NCBI GenBank assembly: GCA_023055425.1
Contig: JALGPY010000008.1
Coordinates: 9,558,501-9,622,500, forward strand
Direction: 5' to 3'
DNA: 64,000 nucleotides
From: Linanthus parryae
Lineage: Eukaryota; Streptophyta; Magnoliopsida; Ericales; Polemoniaceae
In this document: positions 47,069-58,818 of the stretch, one piece after another
Layout: each line of letters opens with the position of its first letter
How positions within the stretch are numbered: position 1 is the stretch's first letter
Notes under the pieces: model-generated
The model's input: the letters and a program-made list of their open reading frames with translations, nothing else
The model's database searches: none
What the model was told of the DNA's origin: nothing
Program-made: the position numbers and the translations under genes

Positions 47069-47760
47069 TGTTGCAATAACTCGAATCAAAGACTAGGACA
47101 TTCGGGCAGAGTAACAAGCTAGGAAGGCAATAAAACAAATTTGCAGCAGTTCGGGATGTTCTAGTGCTCGCACGAGTAGCAATCAGCTCGCATGAGATCT
47201 AGCAATGATTTCTGGAGGTAGTTAACATCATTGCTAGTGAACCACGATAATTCTTGTGTTCTCGGTCTTATTTTCTTTGTATTTATATGTTCTTGCTAGA
47301 TACCCTCAGGTCATAACAAACTGGTATCAGAGACATGTCACACGATCTAGGTGGAGTCAGGGTTCACAACTTGGTAGAATTCCAGAGCTAGACTTTCGCG
47401 ATTCATGTCCGGACATGCTATCCGGAGTTAGGGTTTCTAGATTCGTTCAAGAACGATGTCTGGCTCAATAGTCCAGATCGATCCGTTCAGGAGGAGAAAC
47501 ATCTTCAGTTCGTTGGCCTCTGAAAAAGGGAGCGCATGTAGACCCACCATCTAAAAGCCCTTGAAAGGGCTATCCTGGATCCTGTCATGGAGCAATCTGG
47601 CGCCCAACTGGTTTTTGGGGTGTAACATGTTGTGCATGTGCATCTCGCGTTCTTGCGATTCTGGTGTTCTGACGCAATCTAGTTCTGGGCTTCTGGCTCA
47701 TTTCTTGGTTGACCTTTCAAAAGATCATGTTCCACTCGATTAACATGTATGTTCTTTTGC
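47069..47760 (+). mobile_element. LTR retrotransposon fragment with tRNA-Met primer site
   Basis: TGGTATCAGAG at 47322-47332 is a tRNA-Met primer site, just after a plausible LTR end (…cataaca, 47317). A short LTR from 47069 (tgttgc...) would be about 250 bp, but I could not find its partner, so the LTR extent is a guess. The sequence after the primer site (to about 47760) has only short frames. Confidence 0.45.
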
Positions 47761-48216
47761 AATTACAAAAAAAAATTCCTAAAGGAGATTAGAATAGTTT
47801 CTTGTGGTTGTTCTTCTTGTTTACTTCTGATGTTCATAGTTTTCTTGAAGCTTGTTTCATTCTTTTGGAGACTAACCATTTTAAATACCAGCTCACTCCG
47901 TTTCCTTTATCTCGTATCTGGGGTTGGCTTTTCTAGGACCACAAGACGTGAGGTTATTATGATGGGGTTGTTTTTTTAATTAGGGTTTGGAATTAAAACG
48001 ATATGTTGTTGTTCACAAACAAAAATAATAACCACACAAAGGTTCTGAATGTAAATTTTGTGATATATTATGGTGATGTAAAAACAATAGCGCCCCAAAC
48101 GTGCAATTTACCATTCTTCACGTAAAATTTCAGAATCCTGGATTAGGGTTCTTACGAAATCCCATAATACTAATCGCTATGCATCTCTCTCTGGCTCTGT
48201 GTATGAGTTGATCAGA

Positions 48217-49344
48217 ATGGACACTGATAGCGGCGACCAGAATTGTCACAGTCGTGATTGGTCTAGTCTCGGTTACGATCTCACAGATCACATATTCAGA
48301 AACTACTTGCCTTTCACCGATTTGCTTTCCCGTTGCCGTTACGTCTGCACATCATGGCGCTTTGTTTCCGACACCATCGTCTCACCTTCCCGAGTGAATT
48401 CCCCTGTTTTGGTCCTCCCGAAGCATTGGCTTCCCCAGCAAATCATCTCTTCCTATGAAGAAAGCTGCTACTTCTTTGAAAAATTTTATTTTAAGTATTC
48501 TCAGTTGTACTGTTTCTTTAACCCTGTTGCTTTCGAATTGTACCCACTCAGTGACAAATCAAAGGAGCTATTCAAAGAGAGTTACTTCCGTGGATCATCA
48601 AAAGGGTGGGCTTACTTCGATGGGGATGTTGATTCGCTGCTGTTCAATGCTCCCACCGGTATATGCATTCGAATGCCTTACTCTGTATTTGCTTCGTATG
48701 GGATCGAGAAAGTTATTTTTTGGGGTGGTGACCCAATTTTGGAGACCGAGAGCAAAAACAGTAGCCATGGCATTGTGGCTATCACATCAGGTTTTCGTAA
48801 ATTTATCTCTTTTGCCGCAATACTGGGAGACAAAATGATTAAGTATACCTTCCGAGATTTATATCCTTGTGAAGATGTTTTATGCTTTAATAGATCAGTG
48901 TATGGGGTTTTCGGGAAGGGCTTTATTCAAGCCTGGGATTTTAATCAAATTATCGGTAGGTTTGGGGGCTTTACTCCTACTAAGGTAGAGCGTTACCAGC
49001 CAAGCTTCAACCCGGGAAAGGAATTGACGTTGGATCACAAGTTGCGTTTGGTTGATTTGTCAGGTGAGCTATGGCTTGTTTCAAAATTATCAAAACCAAC
49101 ATTTGGCCCTGTGAGCAAAATTGGAGTCTACAAGCTGGATTTCAAGGAAAGGAAATGGGCCGACATGGACTCATTGGGTGACTGGGTTGTGGTTTTGTAC
49201 GAGTGTCATCAGAGTATTGCATTCTCACCTTTGGGCCCTTCAAAGTACAAGAGGAATTGTGTGTATATTCAAGACGATCATGGACCTCCTTGCTTCTATG
49301 TTTACAACTTGGAGGATGGCTCCATCACAAAAGGTTCTTTATGA
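48217..49344 (+). CDS. F-box protein with DUF295 propeller, gene 3 (375 aa)
   Basis: Single exon from the ATG at 48217; upstream in-frame codons lack an ATG. F-box at about residues 13-52 (RDWSSLGYDLTDHIFRNYLPFTDLLSRCRYVCTSWRF), with an extra Ser relative to genes 1 and 2. Propeller motifs: CFFNPVAFELYPLSDK, SKGWAYF, LFNAPTGICIRMP, IFWGGDPIL, GKGFIQAWDFNQIIG, PTKVERYQPSFNPGKEL, ELWLVSK, KIGVYKLDFKERKWADMDSLGDWVV and YVYNLEDGS. Predicted SCF substrate receptor. Its upstream region shares caaacgtgcaa-type blocks with sequence near 58,050-58,130. Confidence 0.88.
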   Translation: MDTDSGDQNCHSRDWSSLGYDLTDHIFRNYLPFTDLLSRCRYVCTSWRFVSDTIVSPSRVNSPVLVLPKHWLPQQIISSYEESCYFFEKFYFKYSQLYCFFNPVAFELYPLSDKSKELFKESYFRGSSKGWAYFDGDVDSLLFNAPTGICIRMPYSVFASYGIEKVIFWGGDPILETESKNSSHGIVAITSGFRKFISFAAILGDKMIKYTFRDLYPCEDVLCFNRSVYGVFGKGFIQAWDFNQIIGRFGGFTPTKVERYQPSFNPGKELTLDHKLRLVDLSGELWLVSKLSKPTFGPVSKIGVYKLDFKERKWADMDSLGDWVVVLYECHQSIAFSPLGPSKYKRNCVYIQDDHGPPCFYVYNLEDGSITKGSL

Positions 49345-49496
49345 ATGCTCTTATAAAGCATGATTGGTACGTAGCACGAACATGAAAGTAGTTACACATA
49401 TATATGTTGTCTCATGCAGTAAATTGAATTATTCTCGTGAATCTGGTTTTCTTGTTAGTATCGTTGTAATGTCCTAGTACTAGTTACCTTTCTCTC

Positions 49497-49688
49497 ATGT
49501 ATGGGCTCACCTTTTCTACTGACCTCCGAGAGACCGAGTTGTCCAAGGGTCAGTCCATTTCTTTCTTGCATATGGACCGTTTAAAATACAAGAAGAGTTG
49601 TGTATGTTTTGAAGACCGCGGCAGAATGGCAACAAGGGTGTCATTTCATCTACGTTCACAACCTGTTAAAGAATGTGAATGTTCTTGA
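49497..49688 (+). pseudogene. Extra partial F-box 3' end after gene 3
   Basis: The frame reads SISFLHMDRLKYKKSCVCFEDRG and runs on to a stop. This is the same duplicated tail as after genes 1 and 2. Its out-of-frame end (ATRVSFHLRSQPVKEC) is the same tail that became fused to F-box gene 4. Confidence 0.65.
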
Positions 49689-50079
49689 GTCTTCTGATAG
49701 AGCTTGAGTTTTGTTTTTCTTCAACGTGATTGATTGCTGCATGTGGTTTTTTGTTAGGACCTTTTTTTTTTTTTGCAGTAACTACATTTTCTTGAAGGCG
49801 ATTAAGAAAACATACTGAAGGGCGGTATTTTTTTGTTTCAGTTTGAGTTGAATAGTTTTCTTATAGAATGTTTTTTTTCTGGGTGTACGTTTCTTTTGCA
49901 TTTGTGACTAACCATATTAGAGAAGTAATATTAGTTTCCCTTACCTCCATATAAGGGATTGGCTTTGCTACAATTCCAAGACGTGCGAGTATGATGTGGT
50001 TGGATCTGAGCGGCTAGAATCGGGTGGCCAAAGACAAACCTAGTATCATGAGTTGACAGCCAATCATATAAGTTGCGTT

Positions 50080-50521
50080 GGCAGCGAGTTTAATTGATGG
50101 TTTGGTGATTATCCGGTAATGATTTATGGTTTTGTTGAATTTTAGATATTCGGGTGGAGTTTGAGGAGGTTCCTGATTTTTGGAAGGTGTTGTATTGGCT
50201 GGAAACTATGGCGTTGTTAGTTGGGTTCGTGTTGAAGATGGTTGTCAGAATCTGGGGCGTGGCGGAGGATCAGGCGGTGATGGGGCAGGGATGGTGGTTG
50301 TAGTGTTTGATATGGTGGTTATTATACTCATAGTGTTCTTATTAGTACAAAGATGACTATTTTGTCCTCACAAAGTATGACATACATGTCAACTAACGGA
50401 ATATTCTGTAACGGGGCTAAAGGAATTTTTCTCTCAGTTTCAATAAGCTAGTATTGCAAATGGGGGTTGCAATCAGCTAATTTTAAAAGTGGGGATTGCA
50501 ACCAGCCAATTTCACTATACG

Positions 50522-50565
<44 letters not shown>

Positions 50566-50585
50566 TGCAATCATAAATTAAGCCT
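50080..50585. mobile_element. Truncated non-autonomous MULE of the 30.7-kb family
   Basis: Only the right-hand part is recognisable: caactaacggaatattctgt, then caataagctagtattgcaaatg, then a terminus ending aaattaagcc at about 50583. The equivalent position in unit 2 (near 39800) lacks it. A 41-base G run lies inside the terminal repeat. Confidence 0.6.
50523..50563 (+). repeat. Poly-G tract, 41 bases
   Basis: An unbroken G run within the MULE terminal repeat, where related copies have only three to five G (gggggtatgc, ggaggtatgc). It may be a real expansion or an assembly artefact. Confidence 0.9.
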
Positions 50586-50966
50586 AAAATGATTCCCTGA
50601 GTTTGGAAGCTGGATTTTAAACAATTGTTGCTTCTTAATCATATTGTGGAATCACTGGCAGGGGAGTTTTGATTTTGTGTAGAAATTACCAGTGCTATCT
50701 CCTCTAGCATACAGTAGTGTTCATTTTCAGGATACGAGGACTATATAAGAAGACCGTTTAAACTTTGTAATCCGTTCAATTAGCACCACATAGTTTAATA
50801 ATCTTTGTCAAGTTAATCATAGTAGGGATGGTCTGTATACAATTGTTTAGAAAGGGGGTTATTATGAATTCTCCCTAGGATTCAAGGAGTTCCTACAAGT
50901 TTATTTCTTTCACTCGTTTAAACTTTGTAATCCGTTCAATTATCACCTGGTGTTCTTTGATGAGTA

Positions 50967-50986
50967 TGTGTGTGTGTGTGTGTGTA
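50967..50986. repeat. (TG)n microsatellite
   Basis: About ten TG repeats. Confidence 0.9.
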
Positions 50987-51659
50987 TCCATTGATTTTGA
51001 GACTTCGAGTTATTAAGTTCTCGCTTGCAAGTTGTCTCAAACCCAACTTCCATAGGATTTGTGCTTAAAATGCACGTGTCCAGAAGGGTAACCCTTTTTT
51101 GAAATATATGTGGCACTAATGTTCTGATGCATTAAGTCTTTGCCGAGTTCTGTTAATGTATGTGTAATGCAGTAATTCTTTGTTGATGTGATATCGAAAT
51201 GCTTTTGTATGTTGTTGCTCTTTTCAATCAAGTTCTAAGTATGCACTTGTATGTTTTTTGCAGATTGAAGCTGAAAGGAGTTGTTGTTGCAGTTGAAGCT
51301 GCTGCTGCTGAATCTGCATTCAGGAAACAACTATTATTATAGAACTTTGCTACTTTTGGAACTTGTATCTAAATTTGTAGCTTTTGAAACTTCACACTTG
51401 ATGGAATTGTCGTCTCGTAGTTGTTCCTTTGAAATTTTGATGGAATTGTCACCTGATGGATTTGCGACTCGTAGTTGTTTCTGCCAGATTTTTATATGCA
51501 GTTTCTGTTATTAATTTAGTGTTTTTGCAGGAAGTTTTTTGTATGAGATAGCAACTGCTAGTGGCGTTGGTGGGTAGTATGGTGACAGTAATGAACAGTT
51601 GGCGGTAAAATATGTCAGTGGCTTAGTGTTGCTGAACTTGTTACAGCTATCTTAATAAG

Positions 51660-51830
51660 TGTGTTTGGTTTGACATCTAAATGGGCGGGCATGGGTTTGT
51701 ATGGACCCATCATAGCCCGCCCATTTGGCTCATGAATGTTAGGCAGGCAGTGCGCGCTGGGCTGGCTCATGCTTGAACCCGTTTTTAAACAGGCACAACC
51801 CGCCCAACCCGCCCGTTTGACAGCCCTGGA
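51660..51830. mobile_element. Possible hAT-like MITE with cccgccc-rich ends
   Basis: The right end …cccgcccgtttgacagccctg and the left end tggtttgacatctaaatgggcgggc are roughly inverted. Such gggctgtcaaacgggcggg-type ends are frequent in plant hAT-like short elements. The inverted repeat is imperfect and I saw no clear target duplication. Confidence 0.35.
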
Positions 51831-51839
51831 CATGCCTGT

Positions 51840-52595
51840 CAGGAAGGATGCAACCAACTAATACATCAGAAGAGGCTAAAAGGCTTGAGTTACTAATGAG
51901 TTACCACGTAACCAAAGCAGCAAGATACGGGGACTTCAATGAACCAAGAGGGGGTGAAGGTGTCTTTTTACCCTTTACGGAATTCACAAACCATCCTTCA
52001 AGTTCTATGAAAAGCATGTAACACACTGCCTTTTCATATAGTCCTCGTATTCTGAAGATAAACACTATTTCTGCTGTTTGTTAAATGCTCCTGAGGCTAG
52101 AATGAAAAGTACTGGTAATTTGTACACAAAAGCAAAGCTCGCTTGCCAGCAATTCCACTTTATGATTAAGAAGCAACAATTGTTTAAAATCGAGCTTGCA
52201 AACCCAAAGAATCATTTTAATCGCAAACCCCAGTTTAAAAGCAAGGCATAGCTCGCTAGACGCATAAATCAAATATGCAACTTATATGATTGACTGTCTC
52301 TACTCATGATATTGGCCAGGTTTGTTTTTGGCCTGACTCAATTGTAGCCGCTCAATTCCAACCACATCATAATCGCACGTCTTCGAATCGTAGCTAAGCA
52401 ATGCCTTACAAGGAGATAAGGGAAACTAATATTACGTCTCTAATATGATTAGTCCCAGATGCAAAAGAAACACGCCCAGAAAAAGTATTCTATAAGGGAT
52501 TATTCAACTGAAAAGGAAACAAAAAGACTGCCCTTTCAAAAAATGTAGTTACTGCAAACGAACATAAAAGGGCCTAAAAAAAACCAAATGTACAA
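51840..52595 (-). repeat. Inverted copy of the F-box 3' flank
   Basis: Read on the minus strand this matches the 3' flanks of genes 2 (39,380-40,110) and 3 (49,690-50,770): aaacaattgttgcttcttaa, then gctttgcttttgtgta, then gaggactatat. It is the downstream part of minus-strand F-box gene 4. Confidence 0.75.
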
Positions 52596-54225
52596 TCAAT
52601 GATGTTGAAGAAATACAAACCCACATTCTTTCACATGTTGTAAACGTAGATGAAATGACACCCTTGTTGCCTGGTTCTTGAATAAAACCACAACCCAGGT
52701 GCCCAATGAGTCCATATCGACCCATTTCCTTTCCTTGAAATCCATCTTGTAGACTCCAATTTTGCTTCGAGTCTGAAACCCTGATTTTGAAACAATCCAT
52801 AGCTCGCCTGACGAATCAACCAAACGCAGCTGGGGACCCAATGCCAACTCCTTTCCAGGGTTAAAGCTTGGCAGATGATGCTCTACTTTAGTAGGAGTAA
52901 AGCCCCAAAAGCTACCGGTAACTTGATTAGAATCCCAAGCTAGAATAAAGCCCTTCCTTAAAACCGCATACAACAATCCATTAAAGTATATAACATCATG
53001 AGGATATAAATCATGGAGGGTATAGTTAAACATTTTGTCTTCCCATATTGCGGCAAAAGAGATAACACGATGCCACCTATCTGTATGAGCCACAATGCAA
53101 AGGCTATTGTTTTTCCTCTTGGTGTCCAAAATAGGGTCACCACCCCACAAAACAGCTTTCTTGATCCGTTTCAAATGAATTATGGAGCAAGGCATTCGAA
53201 TGCACGTACCCGTGGGAGCATTGTACAGCAGCAAATCAACAACCCCTTGGAATAAGGCCCACCCTTTCGATGATCCAATGATCCATCTCCCTTTGAGTAG
53301 CTGTTTTGATTTGTCGCTGAGTGGATACAATTTGCACGCTACAGGGTTGAAAAAGCAGCAAAACTCAAAGGAATCGTTTTGAAAGAAGTAGTTGTTACGC
53401 AGAGTATAATGGATAATGGAAGAAAGATAACAGGACTTGAGGTATGATGAACGTTTTCTTTAAGGGTTAAATCGCCCGCGCTATGCTGCCCGGTTCAGGC
53501 GATTCCCTTCCAGGATACAATAACGTTGGTCTTACAGTCAGCAATTTGAAAACGTTCTGTAGAATTCTCTTGCGAAACTGTGATTGAAACTGAATAATAA
53601 TTTTCTGGATGTTTGGTTTATTCATAGTCCACGAAAGAACATGAATGAAGAGGTGTGTTTGTTCATGACAATTGTGACTGTTTATAACAATACATCCTTT
53701 CACCAACCAAAAATAACCGCCAGAAAATATAAAAACAAAAAAACAGTTATTGTTTAAACTAACTCACGCCACATGCGCACCTTTTCTTGGACTAAGAGCC
53801 TAGGTGCGCCACTTAAAGCGCCACATTGCGCGTGTGCGAGTTGTAGATGATAACCACTCTTATATGGTAACTCAATTAAATATTATTAATGAGTTTCTAT
53901 ATATAAAGTGCACAATAACTCTATTTTCTAAGATGTGGGACAAATTGGTTCGAACTTTAACAAGCGATCTTCAACAGTAGCAGCTTTCTTGGTCGGAAGA
54001 GATGGTCTGGGGAAGGTAACGCTTAGGGAGGACCAAAACAGGGGAATTCACTGGGGACGATTTGACAAGGGTTTGGGTAACAAAGCGCCATGATGTGCAG
54101 ACGTGTCGGCAACGGAGCAAATCGGAGGAAGTTAAGTACCTTTTGAATATGTGATCTGCGAGATCGTAACCAAGACTCGACCAATTGCGACAGTGACGGT
54201 TCTTGTCACCACAAACAGTAACCAT
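52596..54225 (-). pseudogene. F-box/DUF295 gene 4, split by a solo LTR and with a replaced C-terminus
   Basis: The 5' part starts at the ATG at 54225 and encodes the F-box (RNWSSLGYDLADHIFKRYLTSSDLLRCRHVCTSWR), then breaks at a Tyr codon where a 584-bp LTR enters (53393-53976). The 3' part resumes in frame at 53387 with FF and runs through CCFFNPVACKLYPLSDK, SKGWALF, YNAPTGTCIRMP, YFNGLLYAVLRKGF, PTKVEHHLPSFNPGKEL and KIGVYKMDFKERKWVDMDSLG. Just after the VVVLFKNQ segment the last propeller strands are missing. A 24-residue unrelated tail from the duplicated downstream sequence is fused instead. Both lesions argue for a non-functional gene. Confidence 0.85.
53393..53976 (-). mobile_element. 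Solo LTR inserted in F-box gene 4 (584 bp)
   Basis: It begins TGTT and ends AACA, with a 5-bp duplication GTAGT / GTAGC (53388-53392 and 53977-53981; one mismatch). On the minus strand it starts TGTTGAAGATCGC and has a TATATATA stretch. No internal region or second LTR is present, so it is a solo LTR left by recombination. Confidence 0.82.
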
Positions 54226-54369
54226 TCCGACGAAGTCAAGTAGAGAGTGAGAACGAGGGAGAGAGAGGAACGGGTTTTGAGGGATTTTGATAGCTGACTG
54301 CACAATCTTACGGCAAGAAAGGTGACATACTCGTTTGGGCATACAGTTATCACAAAATGTTACGTTTGT

Positions 54370-54785
54370 TAATATAATGATGGGTTACAGATACTTTCAC
54401 CCCCTCTAGTTTCACTAAAGGACACTTTCACCCCTTCAAAGTGCCCAACTTCAAAAAATGTACTCCCCATGTTCCAGGGCCAATATTCAATTCCCCGGCA
54501 GCAGTTGATAAAGAAAAAGTGGATGTCGGATTCAGGGTGGTGCCTTTTGCAAGGGTCGAGGATAAAGGAATCAAAATGAAGGAAAGGGATACACCAATGA
54601 AGTCCACGTAACAAGAATGCATCAATACCAAAAATGAGCATTCATACCAGAATTTGATTTTCTTAAGTTTGATGGGCTTAACTTGTACTTCTTTGTACAT
54701 CCCTTGAAAGATATGCAGTAGACTATTGTGTGTTCTTTGTATTTTGAAGGTTAAGCAAGACAAAAGCGTGATAGAGATTCCGAGT
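54370..54785. other. No recognisable feature
   Basis: Two overlapping minus frames (54369-54641 and 54428-54763) show no known motif. The sequence may be retrotransposon-derived, next to the gypsy fragment. Confidence 0.3.
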
Positions 54786-54789
54786 CCTT

Positions 54790-55800
54790 CGAACGGTTGA
54801 GTTAAAGGTCATTTCTGGCATTATTGGCATAGAGATTCTCAGATTGTCTTCAAGGAAGTGTTATCATAGAGTTTAACAAGTTGGTATAAACGTGTACTGT
54901 GGAAGAATATCAAAGAAAGTTTGAACAAATTGGAGCCAGGGGTGTACGCAATTCACAAGCGGAGTGAGATGTACTATGTGCATAGTTTCTTAAGTGGATT
55001 GAAGGAAGAAAGTAGGGGTGATGTTGAAATGAATTTCCCTAAAACCAAGAAACAAGTGAGAGAGCTTGCAAGAATGAGGGAGAATATACAATGCAAAACC
55101 ACCAAGACTTAACAGTTCAACAGCAATAAGTACAGCTCAAGTTTAGGGATGAGTTACAAAACCCAAGACAATATAACTAACACTTATACAAGAATGTCAG
55201 TCGAGAAGATTTCAGCAAAAGAAATGCAAGCTAAATGAGGTAAAAAAATTGTGCTACTATTGTGATGAAAAGTTCTCTCCTTGTCACAGATGCAAAATAT
55301 AACAGTTGTACATGATTTTTGGTACAAACCAAGATGAAGAAGTTCAAGAAAACTTAACAAAATCTGAGGGAGAAGGAGATATTGACCTCAGTTAAACAAC
55401 TCAATAAATACAAATTTATGTGCATGCTTTATCTGGAAATGTGACACATGGAACACTCAAACTTCTAGGCAAGGCGAAGATGGCAATGGTGACCATTTTA
55501 ATTGATACATGGAGTACTCACAACTTCTTGGACCCCATGACAACCATGAAATTGGACTTAATACTCACCAAGCTCCTGATTTGAGGGTCAATGTGTTTTA
55601 TGGACGTGAGATAGTGAGTTTTGGGTTATGCAAGCGGTTACGTACATATTATGGTTGGTGACCACACTATTGTTATTGATGTCATGCTGCTACTGTGCTG
55701 TACTTGGATGGAGTGATCTTGTTTTGGGAGTTCAGTGGCTCAAAGAGATAAGTCATTTCTCCATACTATTGTTATTGATGTCATGCTGCGACACAAACGC
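54790..55800 (+). mobile_element. Degenerate Ty3/gypsy gag-protease fragment
   Basis: Scattered frames give a gag piece (VEEYQRKFEQ; FLSGLKEESRGDVEMN), a zinc-knuckle-like CYYCDEKFSPCHRC, a retropepsin region (TILIDTWSTHNFLD, where the family has DTGSTHNFLD) and DLVLGVQWLK. The protease active-site Gly is replaced by Trp, and stops and frame changes are frequent. No reverse transcriptase or integrase follows. Confidence 0.7.
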
Positions 55801-55829
55801 CTACACCTGTTGAAGGATTGAACATAAGT

Positions 55830-56010
55830 AATTCAACAACTGTTTCGAATAAAGCCAACCCGTCTGTTGATCCGGCGAAAGAATTCTCTTTTAGCAGCTC
55901 TCCGTTGTTGGTTGATTTTGTATAGTTCGTTGATTACACGGTTGAAGAAGCAAAGTAATGGGACAGGTATTGAACTGGCAACTTCAAAGAAGAAATCGTA
56001 GTCTTCTTCT
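55830..56010 (-). pseudogene. F-box/DUF295 middle fragment
   Basis: Minus-strand translation resembles the CFFNPVACELYPL ... SKGWALF segment of the neighbouring genes (CFFNRVINELYKI, then RRINRRVGFI), strongly decayed. It may be a broken sixth copy. Confidence 0.4.
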
Positions 56011-56429
56011 CCAAAGAGAAAATCTTAGATTTATGCTATAGAGAATATACTGCAAACTACGCAAGAAGTTACACTAGTCAATGTTTCTGGGTTGCCACTG
56101 ATCCAGTCATATTGCTAAAGTATAAATACTCAATTTCTAAGTTGAGAAATCAATACTCTGGCTGCTTAGTGATTCAAGATCAACCTGTTTTCCTTCTTTT
56201 GAAATCCTGATTGGGAACAAGAAACGATTGTCATAATGAACCCGTAATTTGGAAACATCACCATCATAACCTCAAAATTTTGGGATTAGGGGAAACGAAT
56301 ATCAGGCATTTCAAATGGCTCATGAAACAATTCAAATCAAAATTAAGCAATAAAACTGACTCAAAAACCATTCTAATCACCGTCAAGAAAATTGAAGTCA
56401 TTGCAAAACAACATAAATATCCCGAAGAT

Positions 56430-57587
56430 CTAACAAAAAACATGATAACAATCAATCATGTTCAACAAAAACCAAGGTGGACTCACAAGTTGTTCTTCAT
56501 AAAAGACTTTTTCCACAGAACCATCTTCCAAGTTGTAAACGCAGATACCCAAGCGGGGACTGGGTGATGCAGTAGTCTCATTGCGGTCTTCAAAATAAAC
56601 ACATTTCTTCTTGTAGTCTGAAGGGTCCAGATGCAAGAATGAAAGACACTGACTCTTGGACAAGAACACAGCCCGGTCTCCCAAAGAGTCCATGTCCACC
56701 CATTTCTTTTCCTTGAAATCTATCTTATAGTCTCCGATTTTGCTATACACCCAAAACCCAAATTTCCTGAGGAATCAACCAAATGCAACTGATCACAATC
56801 ATATAACTCCTTTCCCGGGTTAAAGCTCGGTTGGTAACAATTCTCTAATACCTTCTTAGGATTACTATCCCAGCCGAAATTGGAGATTTGGTTAAAATCC
56901 CAAGCTTGAATAGTACCCTTTTCGAAAAAGCATATAACAATCCATCAAAACATATAACATCATAAGAATAAACAATCTCTGGGTCAGTATAGATATATGA
57001 TCACGTCCTGCTGTCTCCCAATTGAGCATAATAGAGACCATAAAACCTGCTATAACACATAGCCACACCAATGCCATGGCTATTTTCTCTCTTCCTCATC
57101 ATATCCAAAATTGGGTCTCCCACAAGTACTGCTTTCTTGATGATTTCCCCATATAGTGGCGTTTCCGGGCAACGGATGGCTGTGCCAGTAGGAGCATTAA
57201 ACACCCTCGAATATCGCCCACCCGTTTGATGATCCGATGAAAACCCTCCATTTGAGCAGCTCTTTTGACTTCTCACTGAGTGGACAACTCGTAGGTTGCA
57301 GGGTTAAAGAAAAAATAGAGTTGAAAGATGGAAGAGCTGCTTACAGAGCCGTGTTGGAAGAAGTACGAGCTGCTTTCAGAGAGGTGACTGGGAAGGTAAT
57401 GTTTGGGAAGAACCAGAAATGGGGATTTGACGGGGAAACAGAACACCATGATCTGCAGACGTTCCTGCAAGAGATCAAGTCGGAGGTGGTTGGTAACTTC
57501 TTGAATATGTATACCTGTAAGATCACAATTTAAACTAGACCAATCCGGACCAGTATTCTTCTCACAACAGCTTACAGTAGTGTCCAT
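56430..57587 (-). pseudogene. F-box/DUF295 gene 5, frameshifted
   Basis: The ATG at 57587 begins MDTTVSCCEKNTGPDWSSLNCDLTG, a diverged F-box start whose middle shifts frame near 57450. The central part (about 57300-56760) is spread over several frames, including FFNPATYEL, FNAPTGTAIRCP and a piece reading GDPILD. The C-terminal part at 56750-56430 is open and well conserved: YKIDFKEKKWVDMDSLGDRAVF, CVYFEDRN and CVYNLEDGS. It is the most diverged member of the cluster. Confidence 0.8.
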
Positions 57588-57894
57588 CTATGTAATACAC
57601 AGAGGGGACAACCAAAGATCTCAATGTGAAGAAACCCTAATCTCAACTATATTCATATGGTGGGGTACAATCGTATCATCCATATGGAAGGAAGGGAAGG
57701 TAATTAAATATTTTACCTAGGGCTAGGAGTTCCCTCCCTAGGGTTTCATAGCTATTGATACCACATACCAAGGAGTGTTCTGTCATCTTCTTTCAGATAT
57801 GGTCAAGATTCTCAATGACATGTCTATAAATTACTCTACAACACCGTAAAAAATTTACCAAATTCTTGAATTGTTTTGTTAACTAAATCAGCGG

Positions 57895-58165
57895 ATCAAA
57901 ATGATAAAGAAAAGTCAACTTGGAAGAATCTGGAGAAACAGAGTAGTGCGCAATAATTTGGAAACAATGATACAAAAAAGTCAACTGTGAAGAATCTAGA
58001 GGAAGAGTAGTGCGCAATAATTTGGAAACAATAGGGACCCAAACGTGCAAGTTACACTTCCTCACCTAAAATTATGCGGCCACTTCCAAAATTGGAGGAG
58101 CGGCCACTTCCAAAATAGGGACCCAAACGTGCAAGTTACACTTCCTCACCTAAGATTACAGAGTG
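57895..58165. repeat. Two short tandem duplications upstream of F-box gene 5
   Basis: A segment with agtagtgcgcaataatttgg occurs twice (near 57942 and 58008), each preceded by aaaagtcaact and gaagaatct. A segment with gggacccaaacgtgcaag occurs twice (near 58034 and 58119), each followed by ttacacttcctcacctaa. Confidence 0.8.
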
Positions 58166-58679
58166 TAATAACTCTCTAATTCCAGATGTGTAAGACGATT
58201 CCGTCCAAACGATATCGCACCTTCAATGGTTTTTGAAAATCACGGAAAAAGAATAAGGGTTAACTGCATTCTAACCCAATGTGGTTAGGGGTGGTGTAAA
58301 AGAGACCCCTGGGATCTTAACTAAGGCAAAAACTTTGTTGCGTCCCTATGGTAACCGGCTAAGCCGGTACTAGCCGGTTATTACGAAAATGCCAGCTACC
58401 GGACGAAAAAAGTAGTCCCAGAGGCCAGCTACGGGACAAAAAAAGTGGTCCCAGGAAGATTCCTTTTTAACCTAGATAGTATTGTTAACACTATAGAATG
58501 AACTAAGCTGAATAAGATAACACAGTGATATCTTTGATTAATCTTTAGTTAGTGTGTTTAACAGTTATGACATTAACCCTTTCATTTAAGATAAACTCGG
58601 AGATATCACTGTTAACAAAAATTGAATCCTTAACTAATCACAGCAGAATTAGAATTAAATACAGGATAAACTATCATAC

Positions 58680-58785
58680 ATTGAAATTAAAATGTTGAAA
58701 ATGACAAAAATCACAACATACAACAGTTTCACACGAAAATAGTGGGCTTTTGAAGCATTCTCGGCCCCTTCGAGTCTCACACTTA
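58680..58785 (-). repeat. Partial GRF 3' duplication in the second MULE copy
   Basis: The same extra tail as at 28079-28182, inverted: gaagcattctcggcccctt, then caacagtttcacacg. Confidence 0.75.
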
Positions 58786-58818
58786 ACTGAACACAACAGA
58801 ATAGAGAAGGAAACTATC

